From positions 1 through 64,000 of the forward strand of contig JBBQVS010000007.1 of the NCBI GenBank assembly GCA_038211295.1: a DNA stretch of 64,000 bases. The letters run 5' to 3'. Source of the DNA: JBBQVS01 sp038211295. GTDB lineage: Bacteria; Chloroflexota; Ktedonobacteria; Ktedonobacterales; Ktedonobacteraceae. The notes below the pieces were generated by a model. That model saw nothing but the letters and a program-made list of their open reading frames with translations, did no database searches and had not been told where the DNA came from. Positions within the stretch are counted from its first letter, which is position 1, and every line of letters begins with the position of its first letter. A program made the translations under genes and the position numbers. Below, in pieces: positions 40,660-50,553 of the stretch.

Positions 40660-42672
40660 TTAGTCTGCTTGCCAGACCGCGAGCACGTTTTCGCGTTGCT
40701 CATCCAGTGTGGCAAATTCTGGACGTGTGGGGGAACAGGCGATCAGCAGTTGGCCCGGAAGTGTTGCGCCTGGATAGATTTCGTTTACCAAACCTGAGAG
40801 TAAGCGATGTTCGTTTGACGCGGTAAAGATGCGTTGCCCTGTAGAGATGCTGAGGCAGCGTGGCATTGCGGGCAAATGTTGCCAGTAGCTTTTATTTCTG
40901 CCCGTCTCGACATTCCAGCTCGCGATACTGTTGTCGCGCATGGCGCAGGCAAGGATAGAGCTATCGGGCGACCACGCGAGGCTATTGACTTTCTGGCCGG
41001 ATGTCGTGACTTGCCAGAGAGAGTTTTCGTGATCGGCACTCCAACAGAGAATCGCGCCGTTGTTCGCGCCCACCGCGAGATACGAGCCGTTGGGAGACCA
41101 ATGTAACACGCCCGCGCTCCCGCTACGGGCGGTCTTCGTCGCAATAGTTTGTGGAAGCGCAACCTGCCTTCCCTTGAGTGCGGAAGATGAAAGCGAATAG
41201 AGCAGGATTGAGGTGCCGACCCAGACAGCAAACTGTTCTTTACTCGACCAGTCTATGTTATCGATGGTACGCGCATTGGTAGAAATGGTCAGGGGAAGCT
41301 CTGTCGCGGTAAGCGTGTCCCAGAAGCGTACCTCGCCCTGTATTCCCAGCGCGAGGACGTTTCCATCGGGCGACCAGCACAGGCTTGTAGCATGAAGTGC
41401 GGCGGGCATTTGTACAAGACCAAGAGTGCCGTTGCGTTGCAGAAACAATGGCACATGTCCATAAAGAATACAGGCCAGCGTATTGCCATCCAGCGACCAG
41501 CAGAGTGATTTGGGACGCGCCGGCAGCTCGTAACGGGCGGGATTCTGCAATACAAGCGGTTGAAACACCATATTTCCAAAAGGGGAAGGTTTTACCTCAA
41601 CAGCAGGAAATTTTTCTGGCAATGGCTCATCGAGAACGTGGTGCTCGGTTGTGTCCGTGATGCTGATGGCGATTGGTCGGCTATCAAAGGATAGCTCAAT
41701 CAGTGGCTCGTCGTCTTCATCATCGAACATTTTCGGGTCGAAATCTCCCTCGTTCAGAAGTTCGGTCTTAGCACTGGCTTGCTCTTCCGCGATCTCCCCG
41801 ATGGCTTGTTCCAGTGCCTGAGCAAAGGCAACAATGGTGGGGAAGCGTTTGGTGGGTGATTTCTCCAATGCACGGCGCATCACGTCGTCCACTTCGGATG
41901 GGGGAAAGCGGTCAGGGTTTAGCTCGCTTGGCACAAAAGGAGCTTCATACAGGTGCGCGTGAATGTATTCTTCGTTAGTGCCGGCTTGAATTGGGAGTTT
42001 GCCCGTCAGCAGGAAACTGGCGACGATTGCCAGCGAATACTGATCGGAAGCCATATTTACTTTTTTTTCGGCCTGTTCAGGAGCCATGAACGCGAACGTA
42101 CCAAGTACCTCACTTGCCATCGCTCCCGGTGTTTTTTGCCAGCGCGAGATGCCGAAGTCCGCGAGGTACACATGTACAGCACGTTGTGCGGTCTGAATGG
42201 AGCGAATAAGAAAGTTCGCGGGTTTGACATCCTCATGCACGATATGCGGAGTGCGCGTGTGCAGATACCACAGGCTATCCGCCGCTTGCGAGATTACGTC
42301 CGCCGTCTGTTGTAGCGACCAGTGTTCCCACGGTGGCGACTCCTCAATTACATCCGCGAGTGAACCATCGGGAATGTATGGTGACACCAGAAACGGAACG
42401 GAACGCCCGTTATAGAGTGTGTAACCTGAGTCGAGGACGGGCAGAATATGAGGATGTTGCAGACTTCGAGCAATCTCTATTTCGCGTGTGAAACGCTCGC
42501 TCGCTTTGAGATTGCGTCTATCGTCTTCGGTGATCGCGATCATAATTTTTAGTGCAACAAGGTCTTGTGTGGTGGTGTCACGCGCCAACCATACGACGCT
42601 CATAGGGCCTTGTCCAAGAAGCCTTTGCCGTTGATACCGCTCTATTGTCATATCGTCTTTTCCACCGCTCAT
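40660..42672 (-). CDS. Ser/Thr protein kinase with C-terminal WD40 repeats
   Basis: 670 residues. N-terminal Hanks-type kinase (about 10-290): glycine loop LLGQGPMSVVWLA, Lys in VALKIM, catalytic loop VHEDVKPANFL (HED instead of HRD, so the activating Arg is missing while the catalytic Asp is kept), LADFGIS and MAPEQ. A linker of ~90 residues is followed by a WD40-type propeller (repeats such as SLCWSPDGNVLALG and LHWSPNGSYLAVG). No membrane helix. The ATG overlaps the stop of the NACHT-HEAT gene (ATGA), indicating translational coupling; an internal ATG at 42651 is an alternative start. Probably signals together with that ATPase. Confidence 0.92.
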   Translation of the reverse strand: MSGGKDDMTIERYQRQRLLGQGPMSVVWLARDTTTQDLVALKIMIAITEDDRRNLKASERFTREIEIARSLQHPHILPVLDSGYTLYNGRSVPFLVSPYIPDGSLADVIEESPPWEHWSLQQTADVISQAADSLWYLHTRTPHIVHEDVKPANFLIRSIQTAQRAVHVYLADFGISRWQKTPGAMASEVLGTFAFMAPEQAEKKVNMASDQYSLAIVASFLLTGKLPIQAGTNEEYIHAHLYEAPFVPSELNPDRFPPSEVDDVMRRALEKSPTKRFPTIVAFAQALEQAIGEIAEEQASAKTELLNEGDFDPKMFDDEDDEPLIELSFDSRPIAISITDTTEHHVLDEPLPEKFPAVEVKPSPFGNMVFQPLVLQNPARYELPARPKSLCWSLDGNTLACILYGHVPLFLQRNGTLGLVQMPAALHATSLCWSPDGNVLALGIQGEVRFWDTLTATELPLTISTNARTIDNIDWSSKEQFAVWVGTSILLYSLSSSALKGRQVALPQTIATKTARSGSAGVLHWSPNGSYLAVGANNGAILCWSADHENSLWQVTTSGQKVNSLAWSPDSSILACAMRDNSIASWNVETGRNKSYWQHLPAMPRCLSISTGQRIFTASNEHRLLSGLVNEIYPGATLPGQLLIACSPTRPEFATLDEQRENVLAVWQAD

Positions 42673-45600
42673 GGTGTATTGGGTACATTCAGTTGGTTAG
42701 AGAGTTGTCGATGCAGGTCTTGCAATGCTTGATTCTCTTTTTGTAAACGGTCAAGCCGCTGTGTAAGCTCGTTGTTGTCTCTCGTTATTTTGTCAAGGTT
42801 CGCGCGTATCGCGTCTTTCTCTTTAGCGGTCTGACTTAACTCGTCGCCACGCACGCCATGCTCACGTTTGATTTGCTCTAGCGCGTCATCTAACGAGCGT
42901 ATTTTTGCTTGATCGGAGACGATGCGACCAGTGAGGGTAACGACCTCCTGCCGATGTGCTTCACGGTCTACCTGTATTTGACTTTGTAGCTGCGCCAATT
43001 GCGGTTCATATCGCCACCCTAGCAGCTCATTGAAGAGTTCACGCGCGGGGCTTCCCTCCTGGCTCGCATCGCGCAACTCCTGTATCTTCTGCTCATTCCA
43101 CTGTCCGCCAGCAAGCAAGCCGCCCAGCGCACGGTGCGAGAGGACAAGTTGCCTGGGGAAAAGCACGCTGGTACGCGAGGAAGAAAGGCCATAAGTGCTA
43201 AGGTTTTTCGCGTATTCCACAATTTCGTTTGGCATGCCGCGCATGCCAAGCATTGCGGCGAGGTCAGAGCGAAGTGGGAGCGATGTATCGGGATCGTTGA
43301 AGGCTTCGAGCAACGTAGCCTGTGTCTCAGAGCCAAGCAACAACAGTATATAGGCCAGTTGCTTTTTGTGGTCGGGATTATCGTTTAAGGATTGCAACAG
43401 GTGGTCAAGCATGGTATCTTCGCCAAGCAGAAGCAGCAGCGCGATGATGCGCTGGTTTGTACGTTCGGCGTCGGGTGTATCATGTGCCTGAACAAAGGCT
43501 AGCATTTCGGGAATCATCTGACGATCCGCGTAGTGACGGACGGACTCGTCGCGGACTCGCTCTAAGAGCAACGCCACCGCCATCGCGATATCGCCAGATT
43601 TGTCGCGTCCGAGCAACAACACTAGTTCGTCCTTAATCACGCTGGTGGGCATAGCCTGGAATATTTCCATTGCCGCCGTGCGCCGCTCGGATACGTCTTG
43701 GTCGTTGATGGCGTGCCAAACAAGGGCAAGTGCGGGAACACCAATTTTCCCCAGAATGTGCTTCGCGGAACGCGAGACCTGTGGGTTAGGGTCTACAATC
43801 AGCTCGCCTACGCCAGATACTGCTAACGCGCCAATTTTGATGAGTGCTTCTTCGGCTCCCCGTCTGCGGTCATCAAGATACAGGGCCTGAAGTAAGCTGT
43901 CAAGCACAGCTTTGTGTTGCGGCCCCTTGTTTGATAAACGAACAAGCGTGGTGGCGGAGTCGTTCATCAGGTGCGCGTCTTCCAGACCTTCCAGCAGGGC
44001 AGGCAGGCTCATTGTCGCAAGCTCGTTTGAGAGGATTTCCAGCAGAAACTCATGCGCTCGTGGAGGTGGGGGTGGCGCGAAGAGATGCACAAGGTCGTGC
44101 ATGATGGCTTGCTCGTCTTCGCTTTGTAGGACGAGTTCTGTGACGATATTCTCGGAATGTTTGCGTGCTATCACGCGGTGGTCTTCCAGACCGGATAGAA
44201 GAGGTCTGAGTATGATTGGCCCAAATTGGGGCAAGATGTTCGCGGCAGCATCGGCGCGTTCCGACTCGCCAAGCAGTTCAACAAGTGGTGCAATCGCGGC
44301 GTCGGGATAGTTGAGTAGCAGCGTTTTCACCACTCGTAGGAGAGGAGGTTGGTTAAGCGCGTCTAGCAGGGCGGGTACAACGATGGCACCGGGTAAGGCG
44401 TTGAGCGTTTGTTGTATGTATGCGCGGACACGCTCGTCGCGATAGAGCAGGTTGCGGACAAGGCTCTGGGCTGCGTCTGCTCCTTGCTTCTGAAAAATGT
44501 TCATGATGTGCTGTGCCTGCGCGTCGTTGCATTGCGGCAACAACTCAATCAGTGAGTCGCCGGGGAAGGGCGTCATGCCAAGCAGGGCGCGTTGTACACG
44601 TTGCACCGTCGCGTTCTCCTGTGGAACGGTGAGGGCCGCGACAAGATCGGGAAGCGCGACCTCATGCAGGTGGCTCAGCGCGTCAACCGCCTCTTCGTAC
44701 ACCTGCGGGCGTGGGTCGGCTAACACAATCATTAAGGCTGGCACAATGCGCTTTTCGGGAAACTTGCTCAACGCCCGCACGATTGCGATAATGAGTAGAG
44801 GCTCCAGATGTTGCTCCTGAAGCAGATTCATTAGTGGCGCGACAGAGCGTGGGTCACGAAGACGCTCAAGGACGTAGACAAGCAGGCGAGTACGTTCTGG
44901 TACAACCGGAATAAGAGCTTCGGTAGTAGACATCACAACCTGATCGCCAATTGTAATCAGGATCTGGGATGCTTTCTCCGCGACAAGCTCGCTTGGATGT
45001 GTCAGGACAACCGTCAGCAGGGCGGCGATGCTTTCGGGTATGTATGCTAGCAACGCCTCTACGGTGTGTTGCTGAAGCAGAGGCGACGGTTCTTCCAGAA
45101 GTTGCACAATCGCGGGTAGGGCCTGTGTGTCGTGCAGTGTTTTCAGAATGTCCAACGCACGAATGCGGATTATTTCTTGTGGCGCGTTCGCCATTACATC
45201 AAGCAATTGTGGTGTCGCGGTGGTGCCAATATCCTCTAATGTTTGCGCGGAATTGAGTACCGCCATATCGTTTTGTGAGCCAAGCAAACGCACAAGGGCT
45301 TCAATGATTAGCTCTGAGCGATTGTCACTACGCGTTTGTAGTTGTGCCTGTTGTACTAGAAGTGCGCCAACCTGTTGCTGTACCTCTGGCTCCGACTGGT
45401 AGTTTGAGCTAAGCACAGGGATAATGCAATCAAGGATGCGCTGATATTCCGCGAGTGTTACCTGCCGCGTCACGTCGCGCTCGTTGAGGAAGCGTTCAAG
45501 AATAGTCAGCACGGCCTGATGCACGCGTCTGGTGAAGGGGCCGGGTTGACGATTGACAAGTTCCTGTAGCAATCGTGGTAGGGTCGGTCCTGGGCCAAGG

Positions 45601-47888
45601 CGTACAAGCGCACTCGCTGCGCGTGTCACGATGAAGGGTTCAGCGTCGCTGATACGGGACAGCAGAGGTTCAACGGCGCGTGTATCAGCGGTGCCACCGA
45701 GAATATTGATCGCGGCGGCACGCAGACGGGTTGTACGTTCCGACATTGGTTGACTTAGCTCTGAGGCACGGGAGACAACGACACTCCCGAAGCGTCCGAG
45801 TACCTGCGTCAGGCGTTTTACCTGAGCTTCATAAGCGACATCATCAACAGTATCTTCCAACTGTGTGAAGAGCAGTTCTGGTACAATCGCTTGATCGAGC
45901 AGGATGAGCAGGTCATCGACGCCCTCCACCATAATGAGGGGAAGGAGCGAACGGTACACCTCCTGCCCACCCTCTTCGGCGCAGCGTGTGAAGATGCGGG
46001 CAAGTTCTTCGCGGGCGGCTTTATTGCGAACGGCGATGGTCAGCGATTCTGCGACACGCGGTGGGAGCACAATACTACGCTGTACCTCTGCCTGTGGGGG
46101 CGTCCACAATACGCCGACACAGACGAGACTGAGCGCGAGCGATTGCAACACGTATGCGGGATTGCTGCGCCCAAGCTCGCCGAAACGTTCCGCGAGGACG
46201 AGCGGATCGTTAAGTAGGCCGGCCCAGATTGCGACTGACTCGCTCCATCGTCCAACATTTTCCAGTAAATCCAGACGAATTGGCAGTGGAGCAGGGCGTT
46301 TAACGCGATCAATAGCGTAGAAGTATTCCGCGACAAAGTATTCTGCAATCAGCTCGTGGCGAAAACTCAACACGCCGCTGGGGCTAATCTCGATGAGCGC
46401 GGCACTCAGCGCGAACTGGAGCAGTTGGGGCAAGTCGTCGTATGGCTCTGAAATCGGCTCGTCGTTGCCCGCAAAGGGACTCTGAGGCGAATGTTCGTCA
46501 AGCCAGAAGCGGAGTTCGTCCGCGAGTTCGTCGGTGCTGGCACCAATGCGGATATCCTCGCCTGTTGAGGTCGCGACGCGCAGTTGGATGGCATTGCGGT
46601 CATTGGCCCAACGCGCGGCGCAGGCGACTTCGCTGAGGAAGCGCACGATCTCGCGCTCGATGGGTGCGGCCTTGTTCCAACGCGGTTGGGCCTGCTCGCG
46701 GATAATCAGTTGTTTGACGGACTCGCGTAGGAGGCGACCACGCGTATCTATCTGTTTGCCACGCTCGACGCCAATTTTGTCGATGATGCCCATTAAAGTA
46801 AAGAGCATCATGGGGTTGGTACAATGATAGCGCAGACGACTACGATCAATCACCTGCATGATTTGTCCAGCGGTATGCCGCCAGTGGCTATCTTGGCGTT
46901 CGACATAGCGTTCGACAAACTCGTTGATCTGGTCTGTTTCTAAAGGGTACACGGTGGCACGCGACGCCTGCCCCTTATTGACCAGATCGACCAGATCTGG
47001 TTGCTCACGGTAATCAACCTCGCGACAGGTCATGACCAGTCGATTGTTGGTGTTTTGCATGAGGTAAACCAGTTCATGACTCACAAGCGAGAGATAGTTG
47101 TTATCAACCTCGTTGAGGCCATCGCAGAGTAGTAGAAGCCGCCCCTGCTGCGAAAGGTAGTACAGGTAGCGGCGTACATACTGGATGCCTGGCAGGTCGC
47201 TTTCGGCAAGAAAGTCGAGCATGGTGATATGATTTTCCGCGTCAATGGCGTCAAGCATCTCGTTTTCGGGAGTGCTCGCAAAGTATGTTTTGAGGAAGAG
47301 ACTATAGTTCTTCATAGGCACATAAATGGGGACGCGTTTTCGTCGGAACACGAGGTCCCATGGGTGCTCGGACGCGGAATAGTGATAGACACGGAGCGCG
47401 GTGGTTTTGCCGGCACCGGGAACGCCTAGAATGAGCTGGTCGGTATCCTGTTGCTGCACAAGGTCAAGAATGGCAACGCGCTCTTCGACAACCGATGCAC
47501 TCTGTTCATGACTGTCGGGCGTCTGACGAATATTAGTGAGCGCCGTCAAGGGCGTATAGAGCTGCTTGTACTGCTCCTGTGCTGCGCGTACCGCGTGTAG
47601 GTAGCGGTAGATTGCCAACGGAATTGAGCCAAAAAGAACGGCGAGGACGAGTAGCACAAAGACGAGTACGGGAATGAAAAAAAGTTGCGGCGTGTGCGTG
47701 AGCAGTGCCAGAAGTCCGACGAGATGAGCTGGATTGATAAGGAGAATGAGACCTGCTGTAAGTAGTGTAACCAGCAACGCACCAACCAAGGCAATGCCAA
47801 GCGCAATGGGAAGCCGTGATTGGAGAAGCATTGCGTCATTTTGCACAACAGTTGGCATTGTCGATTGCTGTTGCTGCACTTGTCTCAT
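42669..47888 (-). CDS. Giant membrane-anchored NACHT-type ATPase with HEAT repeats and coiled coil
   Basis: 1739 residues. N-terminal hydrophobic segments (about 27-50 and 55-95) anchor it. NACHT-like STAND NTPase domain: Walker A GVPGAGKTT (about 155-163), Walker B LLLLCDGLNEVD (about 251-262), sensor region RLVMTCREVDYRE. From about 560 to 1590 it is a long solenoid of HEAT repeats (patterns like VEPLLSRISDAEPFIVTRAA). The last ~130 residues form a coiled coil ending NVPNTP. STAND ATPases use such repeats to sense a ligand and switch to an active oligomer. The ATG at 47888 has AAAGG upstream; the frame is open to 47960. Overlaps by 4 nt with the kinase gene. Confidence 0.9.
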   Translation of the reverse strand: MRQVQQQQSTMPTVVQNDAMLLQSRLPIALGIALVGALLVTLLTAGLILLINPAHLVGLLALLTHTPQLFFIPVLVFVLLVLAVLFGSIPLAIYRYLHAVRAAQEQYKQLYTPLTALTNIRQTPDSHEQSASVVEERVAILDLVQQQDTDQLILGVPGAGKTTALRVYHYSASEHPWDLVFRRKRVPIYVPMKNYSLFLKTYFASTPENEMLDAIDAENHITMLDFLAESDLPGIQYVRRYLYYLSQQGRLLLLCDGLNEVDNNYLSLVSHELVYLMQNTNNRLVMTCREVDYREQPDLVDLVNKGQASRATVYPLETDQINEFVERYVERQDSHWRHTAGQIMQVIDRSRLRYHCTNPMMLFTLMGIIDKIGVERGKQIDTRGRLLRESVKQLIIREQAQPRWNKAAPIEREIVRFLSEVACAARWANDRNAIQLRVATSTGEDIRIGASTDELADELRFWLDEHSPQSPFAGNDEPISEPYDDLPQLLQFALSAALIEISPSGVLSFRHELIAEYFVAEYFYAIDRVKRPAPLPIRLDLLENVGRWSESVAIWAGLLNDPLVLAERFGELGRSNPAYVLQSLALSLVCVGVLWTPPQAEVQRSIVLPPRVAESLTIAVRNKAAREELARIFTRCAEEGGQEVYRSLLPLIMVEGVDDLLILLDQAIVPELLFTQLEDTVDDVAYEAQVKRLTQVLGRFGSVVVSRASELSQPMSERTTRLRAAAINILGGTADTRAVEPLLSRISDAEPFIVTRAASALVRLGPGPTLPRLLQELVNRQPGPFTRRVHQAVLTILERFLNERDVTRQVTLAEYQRILDCIIPVLSSNYQSEPEVQQQVGALLVQQAQLQTRSDNRSELIIEALVRLLGSQNDMAVLNSAQTLEDIGTTATPQLLDVMANAPQEIIRIRALDILKTLHDTQALPAIVQLLEEPSPLLQQHTVEALLAYIPESIAALLTVVLTHPSELVAEKASQILITIGDQVVMSTTEALIPVVPERTRLLVYVLERLRDPRSVAPLMNLLQEQHLEPLLIIAIVRALSKFPEKRIVPALMIVLADPRPQVYEEAVDALSHLHEVALPDLVAALTVPQENATVQRVQRALLGMTPFPGDSLIELLPQCNDAQAQHIMNIFQKQGADAAQSLVRNLLYRDERVRAYIQQTLNALPGAIVVPALLDALNQPPLLRVVKTLLLNYPDAAIAPLVELLGESERADAAANILPQFGPIILRPLLSGLEDHRVIARKHSENIVTELVLQSEDEQAIMHDLVHLFAPPPPPRAHEFLLEILSNELATMSLPALLEGLEDAHLMNDSATTLVRLSNKGPQHKAVLDSLLQALYLDDRRRGAEEALIKIGALAVSGVGELIVDPNPQVSRSAKHILGKIGVPALALVWHAINDQDVSERRTAAMEIFQAMPTSVIKDELVLLLGRDKSGDIAMAVALLLERVRDESVRHYADRQMIPEMLAFVQAHDTPDAERTNQRIIALLLLLGEDTMLDHLLQSLNDNPDHKKQLAYILLLLGSETQATLLEAFNDPDTSLPLRSDLAAMLGMRGMPNEIVEYAKNLSTYGLSSSRTSVLFPRQLVLSHRALGGLLAGGQWNEQKIQELRDASQEGSPARELFNELLGWRYEPQLAQLQSQIQVDREAHRQEVVTLTGRIVSDQAKIRSLDDALEQIKREHGVRGDELSQTAKEKDAIRANLDKITRDNNELTQRLDRLQKENQALQDLHRQLSNQLNVPNTP

Positions 47889-48289
47889 GAATTGGGAACC
47901 TTTCTGTGTTGATAATAGCATATAGTATAGCGTACTCTTGCCATATGAACAAGGAGTCATGCTTTCTTTTCATAAGGTAGGTTGGAAAACTGTTCGAGCG
48001 CAAAGAGAGAACGGACAGGTATATAATAAGAGCGGAGAGTATACACAAGACAAGCAAGCGATTTTCGTTCGTGTGAGTTAGCTCACAGCATTTTTGTGAG
48101 AAATATGTTTTACTTTAGTATAGGGAAGCGCATACCCGAACAGACGGGTACTATCGCATGAAGGCGTTACAACTCAGGCACGCGAGCCGTCTTTCTCTAG
48201 GGAAGCCTATAACTCTATACTACTATTTCTTATTTTATGTTTTTATTTATGGCCTATAGTACCTCTATTCCTTTGAAAGGGTATATTCT
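47889..48289. other. Divergent promoter region
   Basis: About 400 nt separate the NACHT gene and the hexosaminidase gene. AT-rich; several -10-like strings (for example TATAATAAG near 48019) but no pair of hexamers that I trust. No gene seen. Confidence 0.55.
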
Positions 48290-49924
48290 ATGAAGTTGAC
48301 CAGACAGTGGTCATCTGAAGAGCAAAGACGCGATGATGATGAACAGGAGACAACAGAGAAACGACGCGCGATCAAGAAAGCACAGCAGACGACCACGCTG
48401 GCGCGTAAGCTAATTGAAGCGACGGACACCATAAAAACAGAGAGCATTGTAGAGGTACAAGATGATAATAGAGCAAGCGCATCCACGTTCGAGAGAATAG
48501 GTGAAGCTGCGAGTATTCCTATACAGAAAATAGCTATTCCTTCCTTTCTTTCATATGTTGGCTATATTGCGTCACTTGATACACAAAAAACGCCAAGTAC
48601 GCAACCACCAGTCTCAGACATAGTACCGATACTTTCTGAAACACGTCAGCATTATAAAAGCATATCTCCTAAGTACGCGGCACTCCTGATTATGTTACTC
48701 TGTATCGTTATCTTTCAGGCATTCAACAGTGGACAAGCGCAGTTTGTTGGGCCACAGGGTTGGGCATATGTGCTTGGGGGGCCTACAGTCGCGAACAATG
48801 CGAACATTTTGAAGGATATTGGGAAGCAACCGATCAAGGCGGGAGCGAAGGCACAACAGGGACGAGTGCTCACACCACGAGAGTATGTTGACCTTATTAT
48901 ACAGAACATGACGCTTGACCAGAAACTGGGGCAGATGATGATTGTGCAGTTTACGGGGGCGGCATATTCACTCGAATTGAGTACGATGGTCAAGCAGTAT
49001 AACGTGGGTTCGGTGCTTATTTTCACCTCGAATGGCAACATCACGGACAAAGAGCAGCTTAAAGGACTGGTGCGGCAGATGCAGGGAGAAAGTCCAATTC
49101 CGCTCGCGGTGGCAATCGATCAGGAAGGCGGCACTGTTGACCGTTTAATCACGCTTGACGGTGCGCGACCATCGGAGGCCAGCATTGGCGCGACAGGCGA
49201 CCCGATGGTGGCCCAGCAAGCGGGGTTGAAGGATGAGCACGATCTTACCTCGTATGGCATCAACCTTAACCTCGCCCCAGTCGTCGATGTCACCAACGTC
49301 TACAACGCGCAACTCGATCAGCGTACTTATGGTAACAACGCGGATATCGTGACGAAGATGGCGGGGGCGTACCTGACGGGGTTACAAAAGAGCGGCAAGG
49401 TAGTCGGGACACTGAAACATTTTCCTGGTCTGGGAGATGTGGGAGTTGACCCGCACACTGGTGTTCCACGCCTGACGCGCTCACTGGCCGATTTAGAGCA
49501 GATCGATTGGACACCGTATCGCGCACTTATTCAGCAGGGGAACACGGTTCACGCGGTTATGGTCACGCACGAACTGGTGGACGCGGTGGATGGAAACATG
49601 CCTTCATCGCTTTCTTACAATGTTGTGACGGGCATTCTGCGTAAAGATTTAGGCTTTCAGGGCGTCATCATGACGGACAGTTTGACGATGGAGGGCATTC
49701 AGGCATACTATACGCAGGGGCAGGCGGCTGCCGTAGCTGTCGAGGCCGGAGACGACCTTCTGATGGGAGCGAGCACCCCAACAGAGGTTGCTTCTATGCT
49801 TCAGGGTATCAAGCAGGCAATGAGCGATGGGAAGATTAGCCAACAGCGTATAAATGACTCGGTGCGCCGCATCTTGCTGATGAAGTATCAGATGGGACTA
49901 CTGCATCCAGCACAAGGCAGCTAA
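48290..49924 (+). CDS. nagZ: GH3 beta-N-acetylhexosaminidase (NagZ-like), membrane-anchored
   Basis: 544 residues. ~120-residue charged cytoplasmic N-terminus, one membrane helix (AALLIMLLCIVIFQAF, about 125-142), then a GH3 TIM barrel: DQKLGQMMIVQFTG, AIDQEGGTVDRL, NLNLAPVVDV, GTLKHFPGLGDVGVDPHTGVP (the His of the catalytic loop) and MTDSLTMEGI containing the nucleophile Asp. It would cut N-acetylglucosamine from muropeptides or other glycans outside the cell. AAAGGG precedes the ATG. The long cytoplasmic tail is unusual for NagZ. The next gene follows after 31 nt. Confidence 0.92.
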   Translation: MKLTRQWSSEEQRRDDDEQETTEKRRAIKKAQQTTTLARKLIEATDTIKTESIVEVQDDNRASASTFERIGEAASIPIQKIAIPSFLSYVGYIASLDTQKTPSTQPPVSDIVPILSETRQHYKSISPKYAALLIMLLCIVIFQAFNSGQAQFVGPQGWAYVLGGPTVANNANILKDIGKQPIKAGAKAQQGRVLTPREYVDLIIQNMTLDQKLGQMMIVQFTGAAYSLELSTMVKQYNVGSVLIFTSNGNITDKEQLKGLVRQMQGESPIPLAVAIDQEGGTVDRLITLDGARPSEASIGATGDPMVAQQAGLKDEHDLTSYGINLNLAPVVDVTNVYNAQLDQRTYGNNADIVTKMAGAYLTGLQKSGKVVGTLKHFPGLGDVGVDPHTGVPRLTRSLADLEQIDWTPYRALIQQGNTVHAVMVTHELVDAVDGNMPSSLSYNVVTGILRKDLGFQGVIMTDSLTMEGIQAYYTQGQAAAVAVEAGDDLLMGASTPTEVASMLQGIKQAMSDGKISQQRINDSVRRILLMKYQMGLLHPAQGS

Positions 49925-49955
49925 AACGAAAGAACGAGAAGGACAGGATTTCACA

Positions 49956-50396
49956 ATGCTTGGTTCTAATACAACGCAGTCCCCACAGGAGAGAAAGTGG
50001 AATGTGGTGCTCTATGGTCTAATTGTGGTGGAAACCGTGCTGGTCTTGCTCGCGCTGGTTCCAGCGCAATTGTGGACACGCATCCTGGTAGGATCGAGTA
50101 GCGCGACGTTGGACGGGCCGTTTCCGCCTGTTATCGCGCCTTTCGTTACTACGTTACTCTATCTGATGCCAACCGCTATCGGCTTTCTCTGTCGGAACTG
50201 GCAACGTGCTCTCCTGCTTTCCACACTGCCGGCATGGATTGGGCTGGGTGCCTTCTTGATTGGCGCAACATTCAAGATTGGCGCGTTCTATATGGTAGCG
50301 AACGATCATGTGACCGCGAACGTGAGCGTGTTGGAGTTGTTTGCCGCCCTCGGCGCGATTGGGTGGCTGGGGCGTCCGCTATTTAAGATGCGATAA
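49956..50396 (+). CDS. Small membrane protein, four helices, family unknown
   Basis: 146 residues. Four hydrophobic segments (about 15-37, 58-82, 86-110, 124-142), starting with a soluble N-terminus of about 13 residues. No recognised motif. AAGGACAGG precedes the ATG. Between the hexosaminidase and flippase genes on the same strand, with short gaps, so probably part of an envelope-glycan operon; its role is not known. Confidence 0.75.
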   Translation: MLGSNTTQSPQERKWNVVLYGLIVVETVLVLLALVPAQLWTRILVGSSSATLDGPFPPVIAPFVTTLLYLMPTAIGFLCRNWQRALLLSTLPAWIGLGAFLIGATFKIGAFYMVANDHVTANVSVLELFAALGAIGWLGRPLFKMR

Positions 50397-50553
50397 GACA
50401 ATCCCCCAAGTGGGGTATAACAGAGAAAAAAGACACGGCAGCGTGTAGAATAAGCAGTGTAAAGTTATGCGTAAGACGAGGTTGCGTCCGCTACGGCTGG
50501 AACGCTTGCATGTGGGAGAGCGGTTGACGGTGGAGAGTATAAAGACGAGGATA

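Noticed and set aside
40660..42672. Kinase inactive because of HED instead of HRD
   Set aside because: The catalytic Asp, the DFG motif and the ATP-binding Lys are present; loss of the Arg only removes one mode of activation.
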